Position numbers and translations under genes: made by a program. 64,000 nt of DNA from Metridium senile (Eukaryota; Cnidaria; Anthozoa; Actiniaria; Metridiidae): positions 124,001 through 188,000 of the forward strand of contig OX459106.1 in the NCBI GenBank assembly GCA_949775045.1, written 5' to 3'. A model generated the notes under the pieces. That model did no database searches. It was not told where the DNA came from and was given only the letters and a program-made list of their open reading frames with translations. Below, piece after piece: positions 44,082 to 58,600 of the stretch. The first letter of the stretch is position 1. Every line of letters starts with the position of its first letter.

Positions 44082-46643
44082 ATATCATCATCATGATTGT
44101 GACTTTTGACTCGAAAGTTTAAACTATTTTTGACAGCCACACACCCTTCTGTAAATCAGTTATGTCATCATCATTATCAATATCATCATCACCGTCGTCA
44201 TCATCAATATCAATATCATCATCAACATCATCATCATCACCGTCGTCATCATCAACATCATCATCATCATCACCGTCGTCATCATCAACATCATCATCAT
44301 CATCAACATCATCATCATCACCATCACCACCACCGTCGTCATCATCATCATCAACATCACCACCACCGTCGTCATCATCATCATCATCATCAACATCACC
44401 ACCACCGTCGTCATCATCTTCATCATCATCATCATCATCAATATCATCATAATATCGTTCAATTGTTCATTCATGTAGGTTGGTACGCCCTTATCACCCA
44501 ACCATCTTCATCGTCAAGAAATGGTGCAGCCCGTCTTGTCAGTCCAGCTGTAAAAGCTGCAGCCAACAGCAATAAATGTCTACGATTCTGGTATCACATG
44601 TATGGACCTCACCTTGATTACCTACGGGTCTATACCAACTCGTCGTCAACGATGGGGTTCCCTGTGTGGGAAAAGCAAGGCACTCAAGGTAACCAATGGC
44701 AACAAGTGGCACTAACCATCCAGTTGTCATCGTCTTACAGTGTAAGTATATAAACCGTTCTCTTAATACATCTCTTAGGCTAAGTATACACGGTACCGAA
44801 CGAATTTTTGACCGGTCAAAAGATCGACTTGGACATCTTGTCCACACGGAACCGATCAATATTTTCGTTCTGCTTAGACGAGACCATCAGAACCGGGAAA
44901 TTGTAGGTTTTGAAAGTGGTTTTAACATCTGCCCATGCGCAATGGGATGTTTATGGCTACGTTTACACAGTACCGGAGGAATTTTTGACCGGTTAAACTG
45001 TTTACACCGTACCGGCCAATTTTTTGACCTGACGGATGAAAAATCGCCCTCGATTTTGCAGGTCGAATATTTGACCGGTTAGGCGTCCAAATTGTTGTAA
45101 AGTTAGCGCGGTCTAAACGAAAAAGTAATTAGACGAAATATTTGTTTATTCTTGTATTAAAGTTTTCTGTTTGTGCTGCAAGGTTGTGTTTGAAGCCACT
45201 CGCAATTCAAGTTTCAAGGGTGATATCGCCATTGATGACGTCACATTCAAAGATGGAGCCTGCCCTAAGAAAAGTAAACCAAAATACTAACACGACATAT
45301 TTCAATACGACTTTGATAAACAAACCATGCATTCTAATGTATCTGGGTATCCAACCATAATACAAACACGACATATTAGAAATAGGACTTTGATAAACAC
45401 AAATGTTATCTCTATCTAAATATCCAATCATTGCCATTGATCATCAGATTTGGAATAATCTTCCTTTATAAAAATGGAAGCAACCCTTAACGTTTAATAG
45501 AAAACTTATGAATTACAAACTTGATAACGACAGTTATTAGATATTATGCACCACTTTCACAATTGTCCACGAATTATATTATTTGCAATTTCTTCTTGTA
45601 TTTATATTTATATATCTTACCTCTCGGCCAATATGTAGAACAGATTTACATACTTGGTTAATCTAAATTAATATAATTACCGTGATCAAATGAAGTATAC
45701 CAATCCAATGGACTTGTCCTTGTTATTATACTATTTATAATTTCTTCTTGTATTTATATATCTTCCTCTCGGCTAACATGTAGAACAGGTTTACATATTT
45801 GGTTTATTGAATTACTGTGATCAAATAAAGTTATCCAATCGACTTGTCGTGTTATTATAGTTGGGACCTGTACCTTCGAACAAGGAAAATGCAGCTTTAC
45901 AGATGATAAAACTGATGACTTTGACTGGACACGGAAACGAGGCTCTACTGCTACATCTGGCACTGGACCACTGACCGATCATACCACAGGCTCACGATCA
46001 GGTTAGTGTGGCTATCATGTTCATCACCATGGTTACTACTATCTTCACAACCACAACCATGATCATATAAAGTAGTCGTACCTATTATCGCGCACATCCT
46101 ATTATCGTGATTTTCGTAAAACACAATATATATTTTCTATTCTGCGTAACGTTTATTGGGAAAAGTGGACCAAAACAGTTGGTTGCAACAGAATAAGCAG
46201 CTATAATCGTTTTAATTAATTTTGAAGCAGTTTTTTAGAAGATATATATTGCATTTTACGAAAAGCACGCCGATAATAGGATGTACGCAATACGTGAGGT
46301 CCACCAACACTCACTACTCCTACATACAATACTTTGGCATACAACACTGCTAACATCATTTCAATTGTGAAGATAACCGGATAACCCGGAGAAAAACCCT
46401 TGTAGGATTGGAATGGACATCACATATATTCCATGCCCAGCCTCGAAGCTGGACCACAGTATAGTGAAAGCAAACCATGCACTATGACAACCACAATCAC
46501 TATGACAACCACAATCACTATGACAACCACAATCACCAGCATAACCATCCGATAACTGCTGCCATGACTATCCTTATCATAATCACATCAACATTGCCAC
46601 CACTATTGTCGCATATTATCATAATCGTCATCATCACCACCAC

Positions 46644-46694
<51 letters not shown>

Positions 46695-49600
46695 ATCACC
46701 ATCGTCACTATCATCACTATAATCATCATTCCTATTATCTACCTCGTCATCATCATCATCACCACCACCATCATCATCACCACCACCATCACCATCATCA
46801 TCACCACCGTCATCATATCACCATCACCATCATCATCACCATCATCACCATCATCATCATCATCATCATCATTCCTATTAACTACCTTATCATCATTGCA
46901 GGCTATTACATGTATACCGAGGTCAACAACCAAAAGAACGGTGCTAAAGCTCGTATCATGGAACCATACCAAAAGACCACAGCTAATGGTCGATGTCTAC
47001 AGTTCTACTATATGATGTATGGACGTGATCTTGGCTCATTAAACGTCTATATGAAGGTCGGCAGTACCCTAGGCAAACCTATCTTTAATAAGACAGGTGA
47101 CGCTGGACAAGCCAGGACATGGCTTAAAGGACAGGCCACTCTTAACAGCACTGTGGATTTTCAGGTAATCTATTAGTTTTACATACAATGGTACCTATCA
47201 CCCTCTATTAGGCGGTCACAACAAAAATGTCCAAAATCTATTCCTATACCTATTCTATACCTCTATTCAGCAGCCAATCTCTATTAAGCGGTCACTTTGG
47301 AAAGTCCCGAGGGTGACCTCTTAATAGAGGTACCACTGTACTTGAATGAAAGAAAGAAAGAATAATGGAATGGAATGGAATGGATATATGAATGGATGGA
47401 GGAATGGAGGAATGGTCAGATGCAGGAATAAATGAAAGAATCGATGGATTTATGAATTAATGAAAGAAAGAATGGATGGGCTGATGAATAAATGGATTGA
47501 TGGATGAATGATAGAATGAATAGTGGATGGATGAATAAATGAACGAATTAAAAATCATGTTTGGCCATCAGAATATAGCTCAGAGTTCTTTGTGATTAAA
47601 CAAAATCGACACTGATTTTTTATTTTTAGGTTTGTTTTGTCAAATTTAAGCTTCAGCCATTAGTCAGCAGTGATATTTTTATTTTTTCACAAAACCAAAG
47701 CGCCATCACAGCGATCCTGGCGATCGTAGCGATTATATTGGAACCAGGCTTAACTTGCATCAAATCAAAGTCATCATATTCGTTCTTCTGTTTGTTTCAG
47801 ATCGTGTTTGAAGGCACTCGTGGATCTGGCACTAAGAGTGACGTTGCTATTGACGACATTAAAGTCGTTGAAGGTAGCTGCGGCAATCCTGGTAAGAAAA
47901 GCTACAACAGTTTGCTCTATTAATTTCTATTGAGCCATAATGTTTTTTGTTAGTCATTTTGTCTTTCTAACTGCATATTTCTTGTATGTGGCAAACTTCA
48001 CCTTGTTTGCATGACTGTCTATCTGAGTCTGTTGTTCTATTTCTTTGGGCCAATGTACAATTAGTAACACCAAATGGAAGATCACTAAGGAGTAACGGTC
48101 AAGCCTTGCTTAGAGTTGTTAAAACCAATAGACTTTCAAATTTTGTCATGCATAGATATGCACATAATATATTGTAATTTGAGTAATTATTTAATTGCAA
48201 CTAATATCAAGTTGTTTATTTAGTATTATTTATAGACAGTGATATATGTATGTAGTGCTGACCCAGCCTGTAATTCAGTGACTGCTGCAAGAGGCCTGAA
48301 TAAACACATCTATATATAATGTACTTATCGTGTCATATATCTATAGGCGATTGTAACTTACAGAATGGATGGTGTACATGGAGTAACGACAAGTCACCAA
48401 AGGACCAGTTTGACTGGATCATAGGGTCAGGGGGGACACCTAGCTGGCTTACAGGACCCGATAAAGACAGACTTGGGTCTAGTAAAGGTAACCCAGTCAA
48501 CACTAGTTATCGTACATTTTTACTCCAATTGCATCCTTAAAAACGCCGACGCAGTCCACTCAGGCTACTTAAGGCCTGGGTCGGCAGTCAAATCCAAAAG
48601 AAAAATAAATTATTCCACAATTCCAAACCAACTCAGCAGAAAAGATTCAAATTTGGCACATAAATAGCCATTGATAAAGTAAAGGACCTTATATGGTCAG
48701 TTTGCTGTTTCGGTGGTCACGTGACCAGAGAGGTGAATTATTGTGACAAAATAGTTTTATTTTTTTCCGGTCGCGAGTTTTGTCAAACGATTTAAATAAA
48801 TACACCAATGCACTTCAATACCGTGTCTCCACAAGGATCTACCTGGCGATCGTGACTATAGTTTTCCGTTAAGGAGATATTACAGTAAATAGGTCACGTG
48901 ACCTAAGTCAATTTTCCTATTTCTCCAAATAACTCCACATTCCATAAGTGAAAACCAGATCGTCAAGCAGACTTATATAGAGGTAGCTAAATATAAAATA
49001 TTTAACTAAATATTTCCTTTCTATAAGTAAAACTCGGAGCCGGAAAGCGAAAAAACGTATTTCTGACGTTGTTGGTCACGTGACGACTATGTGTTGAAAA
49101 AATTACGTTAAGATCACAAACGTCAACAATATCTATCATTGCGCCAAGTTTGAATACTTTCTTGCAGATCTTTAGGCCGTAACATGCAAAATTGATTTTA
49201 TCGGATCAAGTTTAAAACCCAGGCCTTAAATAGCCTGTGTGCACTTTTTTCGATTTTTTTACCAAAATTATTTCACTAATTCTTTGATTATTAATTAAAC
49301 CAGGAAAGTATGCATTCATCGAATCATCGTTTCCTCGAAAGACTGGCGAAAAGGCACGACTATCAAGTGAAACGTTCACATATCCCTCTTCACAAACCCG
49401 TTGTTTTACCTTCTGGTATCATATGTGGGGTGGAACAATAGGAACATTGAACATCTATCAGACTACTAATAATATCGATAAATTGATTTGGACACAAAGC
49501 GGTTCTAAAGGCAACAAATGGCTGAATGGACAAGTGACTGTAGGGAAAACTGCCTCTTACAAGGTACGATAGATATGTTGATAATAGAAAAAGCAATGTT

Positions 49601-52600
49601 TTATATATAGCTAATTAAATTAACTTCGTCGCTGAAACAAGCCTAAAGCCTAATCAGTCTTGAGAGCGAAAGTGGTCATGGGATTTTAAAATTTCATGAG
49701 ATTTCAAGATTCCTAAACCGTAATTTGTGTTTTTGTTTCCACTGAGGAACAACTTGCAAATACACGTTGAATATTTTACACGCTTTGAACGCCTCATTCG
49801 CCTCGATAAAAGATATCCCACGATCCCTTTCGGTCTTACGATTAGGCTTTAGGCATTATAAATCAGCGACAACGTTAATTGAATTAGCTATATACTTATT
49901 TTTAAAAAAGGTCGACAAAGTGAATCTCGAACGGCGATTGCACGACCGAAAGGAATTTTTATTACGCATACCAAGTATCCTAGTGATTTTTTCTGGGTTA
50001 CTAAGCACAGTTTCATATCAATTTTAAGCTTTTCTTCACTATATGGTATTTGTGTTGTGCAGTAACTTCGTTTTTTTTTCCTACAAAGGAGTCAAAAAAA
50101 ATCAATATCAAAGACCCACAATTCCTTTCGGTCGTGCAATTCGTTCGAGGTCAATAATATAGTGCAATGTTTTGATATCAAATATTTATGTTCAATGACA
50201 ATTGTAATAATATTTTATTAATTATCCAACAGGTCGTGTTAGAGGGTGTTATGGGTACCAGTTATACCGGTGATATTGCTATTGATGACTTTAAATTCCT
50301 TGATAACAACAACTGTCAGATAGTACCGTCAAACGCAGCCCCTAACGTACCGACTACGATAGCTACAACACCATTGATAACAACTACGCAACCAGTCAGT
50401 AAGTATACGTTAGATACATACACCATTGATAACAACTACGCAACCAGTCAGTAAGTATACGTAAGATACATACACCATTGATAACAACTAAGCAACCAGT
50501 CAGTAAGTATACGTTAGATACATACACCATTGATAACAACTACGCAACCAGTCAGTAAGTATAAGTATACGTAAGATACATTAATTATCCGCAAGTACTC
50601 ACGTTTGATACGTAAGCAATCCATATGTTCTTACGTAAGACACGACTAATCTGTATTGAAGAAGCTGTGCTTTATTCAGTCGTTCTTTTCGTTCTTTTAA
50701 ACACGTCGTTGCATTATTTTGCTTATGTTTTCGTAACTACATAACATGTTGTTACGATAGCGCAAATTAAGGAAATATGCTTATTCAATCATCAAACAAT
50801 ATCTTTATTTTACGATAGGTAATGTAATGAAATTTGTAACACCATCGAAAATGTTTACTGAAGTTTCGAGCTTTAGCCCCTAAAAAAGGAATCTATAAGT
50901 AATATATACAATATGAGCGGCAGATCTGTATCCGATATACAACGGCGAGTCGAAGACGGATACAGATCGGACGCTCATATTGTATAGAACTTATGAAAGT
51001 CCAACGTTAGTTCTTTCATATTTTACTAAAATTGCCAAGATAAATGTAAATCTGGCCGAGAAAATTCAATTTGAAACTTATGCAAATCAGGAGATTTACA
51101 ACCTCCGTCACGGACGTGAATTCTTTTGTCAATTGCTCATTAATTATTCATGAATTTTATAACTACATATATAAATATGATCTATAATCTATAACTGTCT
51201 ATTTAAGATACGCAAGTTATTCGTAAGCACTTACGTTAGACTTAGGTAAACAGGTCGTACAGCAGCACAACTAAATACAATTTCTTTTTTCTAGATAATG
51301 TTGGGTATGACTGTAACTTTGAACAAGGTATTTGTACATCGTGGGTCCAGGATAAGACTGATACGTTTGATTGGAGTAGACAACAAGGCGCTACTGGATC
51401 ATATGGAACAGGACCATCAATAGATCACACTAAAGGAACATGTGAGTGAATATAAACTTAAATGTATAGCAGCCGAAACTACAGTCACACTTGGTTGTAA
51501 TATCGATAATATGAACACAACAACAACAATAGGAACAATAATAACAACAACAATAATAATAACAACAATAATAATAACAACAATAACAACAACAGCATTA
51601 ACAACAACAACAATAATAATATCAACAACAACAACGACTAATATCAACAACAACAACGACAACAACAATAATAACAATAATAATAATAACAACAACAACA
51701 ACACCACCATCACCACCACCTACAGCAACATTAGCAAAAACAACAACAACAACAACAACAACAATAATAATAATAACAACAAAAACACCACCACCACCGC
51801 CACCGCCAACAACAACAACAACAACAGCAAAAACAACAACAACAACAACAATAATAATAATAACAACAAAAACACCACCACCACCGCCAACAACAACAGC
51901 AACAACAACAAAAACAACAACAATAATAATAACAACAAAAACACCACCACCACCGCTAACAACAACAACAACAGCAAAAACAACAACAACAACAACAACA
52001 ACAATAATAATAACAACAAAAACTCCACCACCATTGCCAACAACAACAACAACAACAACAACATTTTTATTGCACCAAGAATTTGCAAGAAATCAGTAAC
52101 AATTTACAAATAAAAAATTAAAACTACAGTAGATACTTGTCCTGCAAATAACTAAAAAGCTAAAAATGCGCTAGTACGAGATGAACACAATTTGTAATTT
52201 ATATTACATGGTTTTTCAAGACATGTTTGCTTGATCATCCAGCACTGCAACAACTTGTTATGGTCATACAACACAAACGCGTACAACCAAAATATGCGGT
52301 GCAACCTTCGATATTCGTCAGACAATTGATTAACATACTATTTTATCCATATATTTATCCACGATGAATAATCTTGTCAACCAAAATATGTAAATGAATA
52401 ATTCGATAATTAACAAGAGAAGAAAAACCGAAATCATTTGGAGACAGATTGTGGATCGTAATCTTCTACTCCTCAGTGGAATTGTGCTTTCTGCTAACTG
52501 TTCTACTTTGTTTATTTACAGCTAATGGTTACTATATATACATCGAGACATCGTATCCACGGCAACTGAACGACACAGCACGACTTGTAACCAAGACAAC

Positions 52601-55600
52601 AATGCCTGCGACCACTGCGTCGGGCGGGAAGTGTCTGTCTTTCTGGTATCATATGTATGGCCCTGACGTCAACACCCTTCGAGTCCTTATCTTGACTGGT
52701 TCACATAATACAACACTATGGTCGAAGACAGGCGCGAGGGGTGATAAGTGGTATGAAGCAAAGGTTACAGTCAACAGTAGAGATTTCTTTAAGGTAACCA
52801 ATCGATAATATTGATAATCGAATATACTTGATATAAGTCGATTATATAATTTATCGAACAGTAACCAATCGATAATATCGATCGATGATTGAATATAGTT
52901 GATATAAATCGATTATAGTTTATCGAACAGTATTGAAATTGAGATTTCATATCTTGTAGATCATCTTTGAAGGCGTTGCTGGTTCAAGTTACCAGGGTGA
53001 CATTGCACTTGATGACATCAGCGTGAAGGATGGCGCCTGCAAAGTGGCAGCGAGTAAGTATTGTTATATCATCATTGATAACATCATTACCAATATATTA
53101 ATTATAAACATCATCACCACCATTATTATTATTATTACCACCATCATCAACATATTCAGCATCAATATTATCATCATAATCATCATCACCACCATCATCA
53201 TCAAAATAAAAATCATCACAATCATCATCACCATCATCATCATACTAATAATCGATATCATCATAATCATCATCACCATCATCATCATCATCATCATCAT
53301 TATCCATCATCATAAATCCAACAGAACCACTATCGTTAATTACATAACGATCAATGCTTCTAATTGACGATCGTTTGTTCTTTCTCAGCAACGTGTTCAT
53401 TCGAGGATAGTCGTGTATGTGGTTATGTAAACGATAAAAATGATAACTTTGACTGGAAACGAGGCAGTGGATCTACTACTAGTGTTGGGACTGGACCTAC
53501 TAACGACCATACCCTAGGGACGCCGTCAGGTAAGATACTTGTACACTAACTCAAATGGAGAAGGACTAGGTACCAGTTTAAATGAAGCTAGAAGACTAGC
53601 CTCGTCTTCACGTTGGATCATAATCAAATTTTTCACATGTATATGAGAGGCCAGACAGTCATACACAAAACCTATTCAGATTGGATCGTCATTCTTTTCT
53701 GTCTATAGATATATTGTAAGCCTATGAAATTACCCACTGAGTAGTTATAATGCATGCCACATATACATGAAACAAAACTAAATATGTATTGTCTGATTGT
53801 GATATTTTATACAAACTTGTGGATATCACTGCCCCAGAACATAGGAATAAAACCATATATAATTGTCTAATATAATTGCACTATTTTGTACAAACTTGTG
53901 GATATCACTACAGCAGAGCAGTGTAAATATTGTATCCTTCACTGTAATGTGTATTGTATCCTTCATATGCCTGAGTCAATTCTTAGTTAGACAATAGCTA
54001 AATAGTTGATAACTAAATACTATTGCGTTAATGGCTTGCACTAGATGTTCTCGTCATTTCACACCATTATATGTCTCTTATCCGTAGGCTTCTATATGTA
54101 CATTGAGACTTCAACTTTATTTTGTTTTCGTCATTTCATACCTTGTGTATTTGTCTATTCCGTAGGTTTCTATATGTACATTGAGACTTCAGGATTCAGC
54201 ACTGGTTACAAAGCCCGCCTTACTGGTACTGTGCAACCCAAAACCAACGGACAATGTCTAGAGTTCTGGTACCACATGTACGGAGCTACTATCGGGACTC
54301 TCAACGTTTACCGTAAAAGACGAACACTAGGGTCTGCTATCTGGACCGAGTCTGGTAACCATGGAAATCAATGGTTGGTTGCCCACGTAACCATTCGTAG
54401 CGTGGTGACGTCATACCAGGTGGTATTCGAGGGGATCAGAGGGAAAGGTTATACTGGTGATATTGCTATTGATGACATCAAGCTGACCGATGGACGGTGT
54501 CCAGATCCAGGTAAATCTTTGTTGCAAGGAAATACGTCTTATGTAATGTTCACACATTTATAAAAACCGAGGTGCGTTTGGGAGAATTAAAGAGCAGATC
54601 ATAGCAGCACACTCAGACTTTATAGAAGTCTAATGAACAAACTACACCAACAGACGTTCAAAAGAGACAAGCAAATGAGCAGAACAACATACAAACAAAC
54701 AAATGAACAAACAAACGAACGAACAAACAAACGAACAATACAAATCAACGGACGAACGAAACAAACAAACGAACGAACGAACGAAACGAGCGAACGAACA
54801 AACAAACTAACGAACGAAACGAACAAACAATCGAACAAACAAACAAACAAACCCTAACCAAACTATCTATGGAAATTCTGCTTATATTCACAATCAAATT
54901 TATGTTCATAGGATCATGTACCTTTGAGAAAGGACTTTGTACATACAGAAACACTAAAACTGAGGACAACTTTGATTGGCTACAAGGTCGTGGCCAGTCT
55001 CCCTCATCCAATACTGGACCATCCACCGACCATACCACCGGCACGTCCAATGGAACCTACATGTTTATTGAAGCATCCAGTCCACGACGACCAGGCGACA
55101 AGGCTAGGTTACTTAGCCAGTATTTCGATAGTATGCCATCAGCTGGTATGTGTGTAAAGTTCTGGTACCATATGTATGGTAGTGATATCGGCACTTTGAA
55201 TATCTTATGGAAGGCTGCGCCTGGTAATGGTACCAACGCTGAAGGGGTGATCTGGAGATTGAAAGGAAACCAACAGAATAAGTGGCTTTTTGGAAGGTAA
55301 TTACTGGTCTAATATCATGCTTGATTTGTAGAATGATCAATTCATTTATTCATTCATACATCTATTCATTCATTCATCCATTTATTCATCCATCCATCCA
55401 ACCATCCATCCATCCATCCATCCATCCATCCATCCATCCATCCATCCATCCATCCATCCATCCATCCATTCATTCAGCCATCCATTCATTCAGCCATCCA
55501 TTCATTAATCCATCAATGTATCCATTCATTCATTCATTTAGCAGAGTTTTTGCTAGCATGGTCGAAATCCATTCAATCATTTATCCTCAGGTTTACAATT

Positions 55601-58600
55601 CCTTCCTTCATTTAAACCTTTGTTAATTGCTTTGTATTTTGCTCCTTTTATTATCCTCACAAGCAGAGGTTATCATCAACATTCTAGCTACAATGTACAT
55701 CTACTAGCTAGATATCAATCAATCTATTTTATTGTACACCAGGGTGACATTACCATACCCCCTTGTAATCAATCAATCTGTTTTATTGTACACCAGGGTG
55801 ACATTACCATACCCCCTTGTAATCAATCAATCTGTTTTATTGTACACCAGGGTGACTACCATACCCCCTTGTAATCAATCAATCTATTTTATTGTACACC
55901 AGGGTGACATTACCATACCCCCTTGTAATCAATCAATCTGTTTTATTGTTCATCAGGGTGACATTACCATACCGTAAACACGTGATGATCGTTTTCGAAG
56001 CCATCCGCGGCAACTCGTTCCAGGGAGATATCTCAATTGATGACATCCAAGTCACTAATACACCATGTGGTATACTACCAACCAATGCAAACCCTAACAA
56101 ACCAACAGCTACACCAGTTGCTCCTACAACCAAATTCACCTTACCACCCACCATTCCTTCATCTCCCTATAACTGTGACTTCGAGAAAGGCTTCTGTCAG
56201 TACACACAAGACAACTTGAATGACATCTTTAACTGGACGGTTACCCAGGGTGGTACGTACTCCCAAGGCACCGGTCCTGTGTACGACCATTCTATCCAGC
56301 AGGGTAGTGTACTGAGCGATGATGGACCAGGATCTCTTAAACACGTCCTTAGTGGCAAATGTTTACATATCAACGGAGGAGCATTTACCAAGCCTAAAGA
56401 TAAAACATCTGTAGTTTACTATGACGGTTGTGGCGAGACACGACTCGAGTTCCAGTTCACCTCGGCCAAGCTCTGGAAGCATACCAAATTCGGCATGTGT
56501 ATAGCAAGAAGAGGAGGATCTGGGGCCACTGCTGATGACGTAGTTATTACTGATACGTGTACAGATACGTGGGCGTTCACTGCTAAAGGATCTATCAAGC
56601 ATATACCGACGGGTAAATGCACACAACCGTTCAAGGGATATAAGATACCTAGTAACAATATGAAGATGGTGTTAACAACGACTTGTGATGATGTTTCGAA
56701 TAAACAGAAGATGATGTGGGCACCAAGTGAGTATTATCAGACATCGGTCAATATCTAATCGCTATGATCACTATTATGAACACTATCATAATTATCATCA
56801 CTGATCGCCATCAGCAGCAGTAGTAGCAAAATCATCATCATCACCATCTTCATCGCCATTTTCATCATCATCATCATCATCAGCAAAATCATCATCATCA
56901 TCATTTTCATGATCACAACCAATCATAATAATCATCGTCCATCATCATCATAACCGTTTTCATCATCATCATCATCATAGTTCATCATCATTAACAACAA
57001 TACCACCACCACAGTCATCATAATCAATATTATCAAAATCATAATCATTTTCATATTCCACCTCGTCACAAATTCACGTGTTTCTTCTCCCTTTTCAGCT
57101 CTTGGTTACTATGCATTCATCGAGTCATCGTATCCAAGGAAACCTAACGACACAGCCCACCTCGTGTCTCCGTCCTTCACAACGACTTCCAAATGTCTCT
57201 CATTCTGGTTCCACATGTTCGGGCCTCATATCGCCAGCCTCAACGTCTACCTTAAAAAAGGCAACAACCTTGGGAACCCTGTGTGGAGTAGGACTGGTAC
57301 CCATGGTAATAAATGGAACAATGCTAAGATCCCTCTATGGAAAAAGCCTCCCTTTAACGTGGTGTTTGAGGGAGTGAGAGGGACTGGGTACATGGGTGAT
57401 ATTTCTCTTGATGATATCCAGGTAATGACGTCATAGTTATTTTAAGTAATGCTGTTTTAAAATGAAATAAATAATGACACTTTCACGTTATCTAGAACTA
57501 ATGTGCTATTTGAAAGAAGGTGCATTTGCACATGAATATGTTGTAAAAATATTAACAATGTCAAGCACAGCAAATGGATTTCTATTTCTTATATAAAATA
57601 TAAGTGATCTAAAATCAAAATTTCACAATCAGAATAAATACGTGACCAACGGTCGCTGTTCTACTACTGTAGACATCTATCCACAGCTAATTAAATGCAA
57701 CAATGTTCTGACTGTTGTAATTTAGTGGAAAAGGAATTACAGTGCGAATCAAAAAACCGTGGGCACCCAGAAATATTTTATAAATCGTTTATTGTTCGTT
57801 GAACAACTCAGAAACAACTATATCACTGCAAGAAGTTTGACAAGAACACTATGTCCGTGAAAAATCACCAAAGTTATTTGTTGCTAACTAGTTGTTAGTT
57901 AGTAACTATTTGTCACTATCACTCAACCAGAACATTGTACAAACAATATATAGATATTTTAAAACAATAAAACGTATTTTCAAATCATGAAAGTCATTGT
58001 CCATGGTCCAAGTCTCTTGTGTCTCCAGTGTTTTTCTATTAGCAATGTTCTGGTTGAGTGATAGTGACAAATAGTTACTAACTAACAACTAGTTAGTAAC
58101 AAATAACTTTGGTGCTATTTCACGGACATAGTGTCTGCACTATATGATAAACCTTTTGTAGTTAATAATAATATAACTTCTTTGAACGCATTTAAAACTC
58201 AATGCGTTTACATAATTAAAAAAGAAAAAGAAAATTGTAAAATTAATAGTTTTAGATTGAGTGACAGTTAAAAGCTTGACGGAAGAGGTATGTTTTCAGT
58301 TCAGTTTTGAATTATTTTGAATTTTTAGAGTTGTTTAATTTGTGAGTTGATCAACGAACAATAAAACGATTTCTTAAATATTTCTGGGTGCCCACTGTTT
58401 TTCGATTTGCACTGTAAACTCAAGTTTAACTCTTTCTTTTGTTATTCCTTTCATACTAAATTACAAATGTTATTTTTTCATATGACAACATTCTTGCAAT
58501 TAGGTATAAATGACTATTTGTTAATAGGTAACCAATGGTGCTTGCGCTGCTACTGTGGACTGTGATTTCGAGGGACGTTATCCAAGCTACTGTGGCTGGA

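Noticed and set aside
43865..44501. His-, Asp-, Ser- and Met-rich frames
   Set aside because: These are translations of (ATC)n microsatellites.
51442..52113. 223-codon Asn/Thr-rich frame
   Set aside because: This is a translation of an (AAC/AAT)n microsatellite in an intron.
55732..55977. Small repeated frames with [12 protein letters not shown]
   Set aside because: They are the 54-bp splice-acceptor repeat read through. Only the last unit is joined to exon 19.
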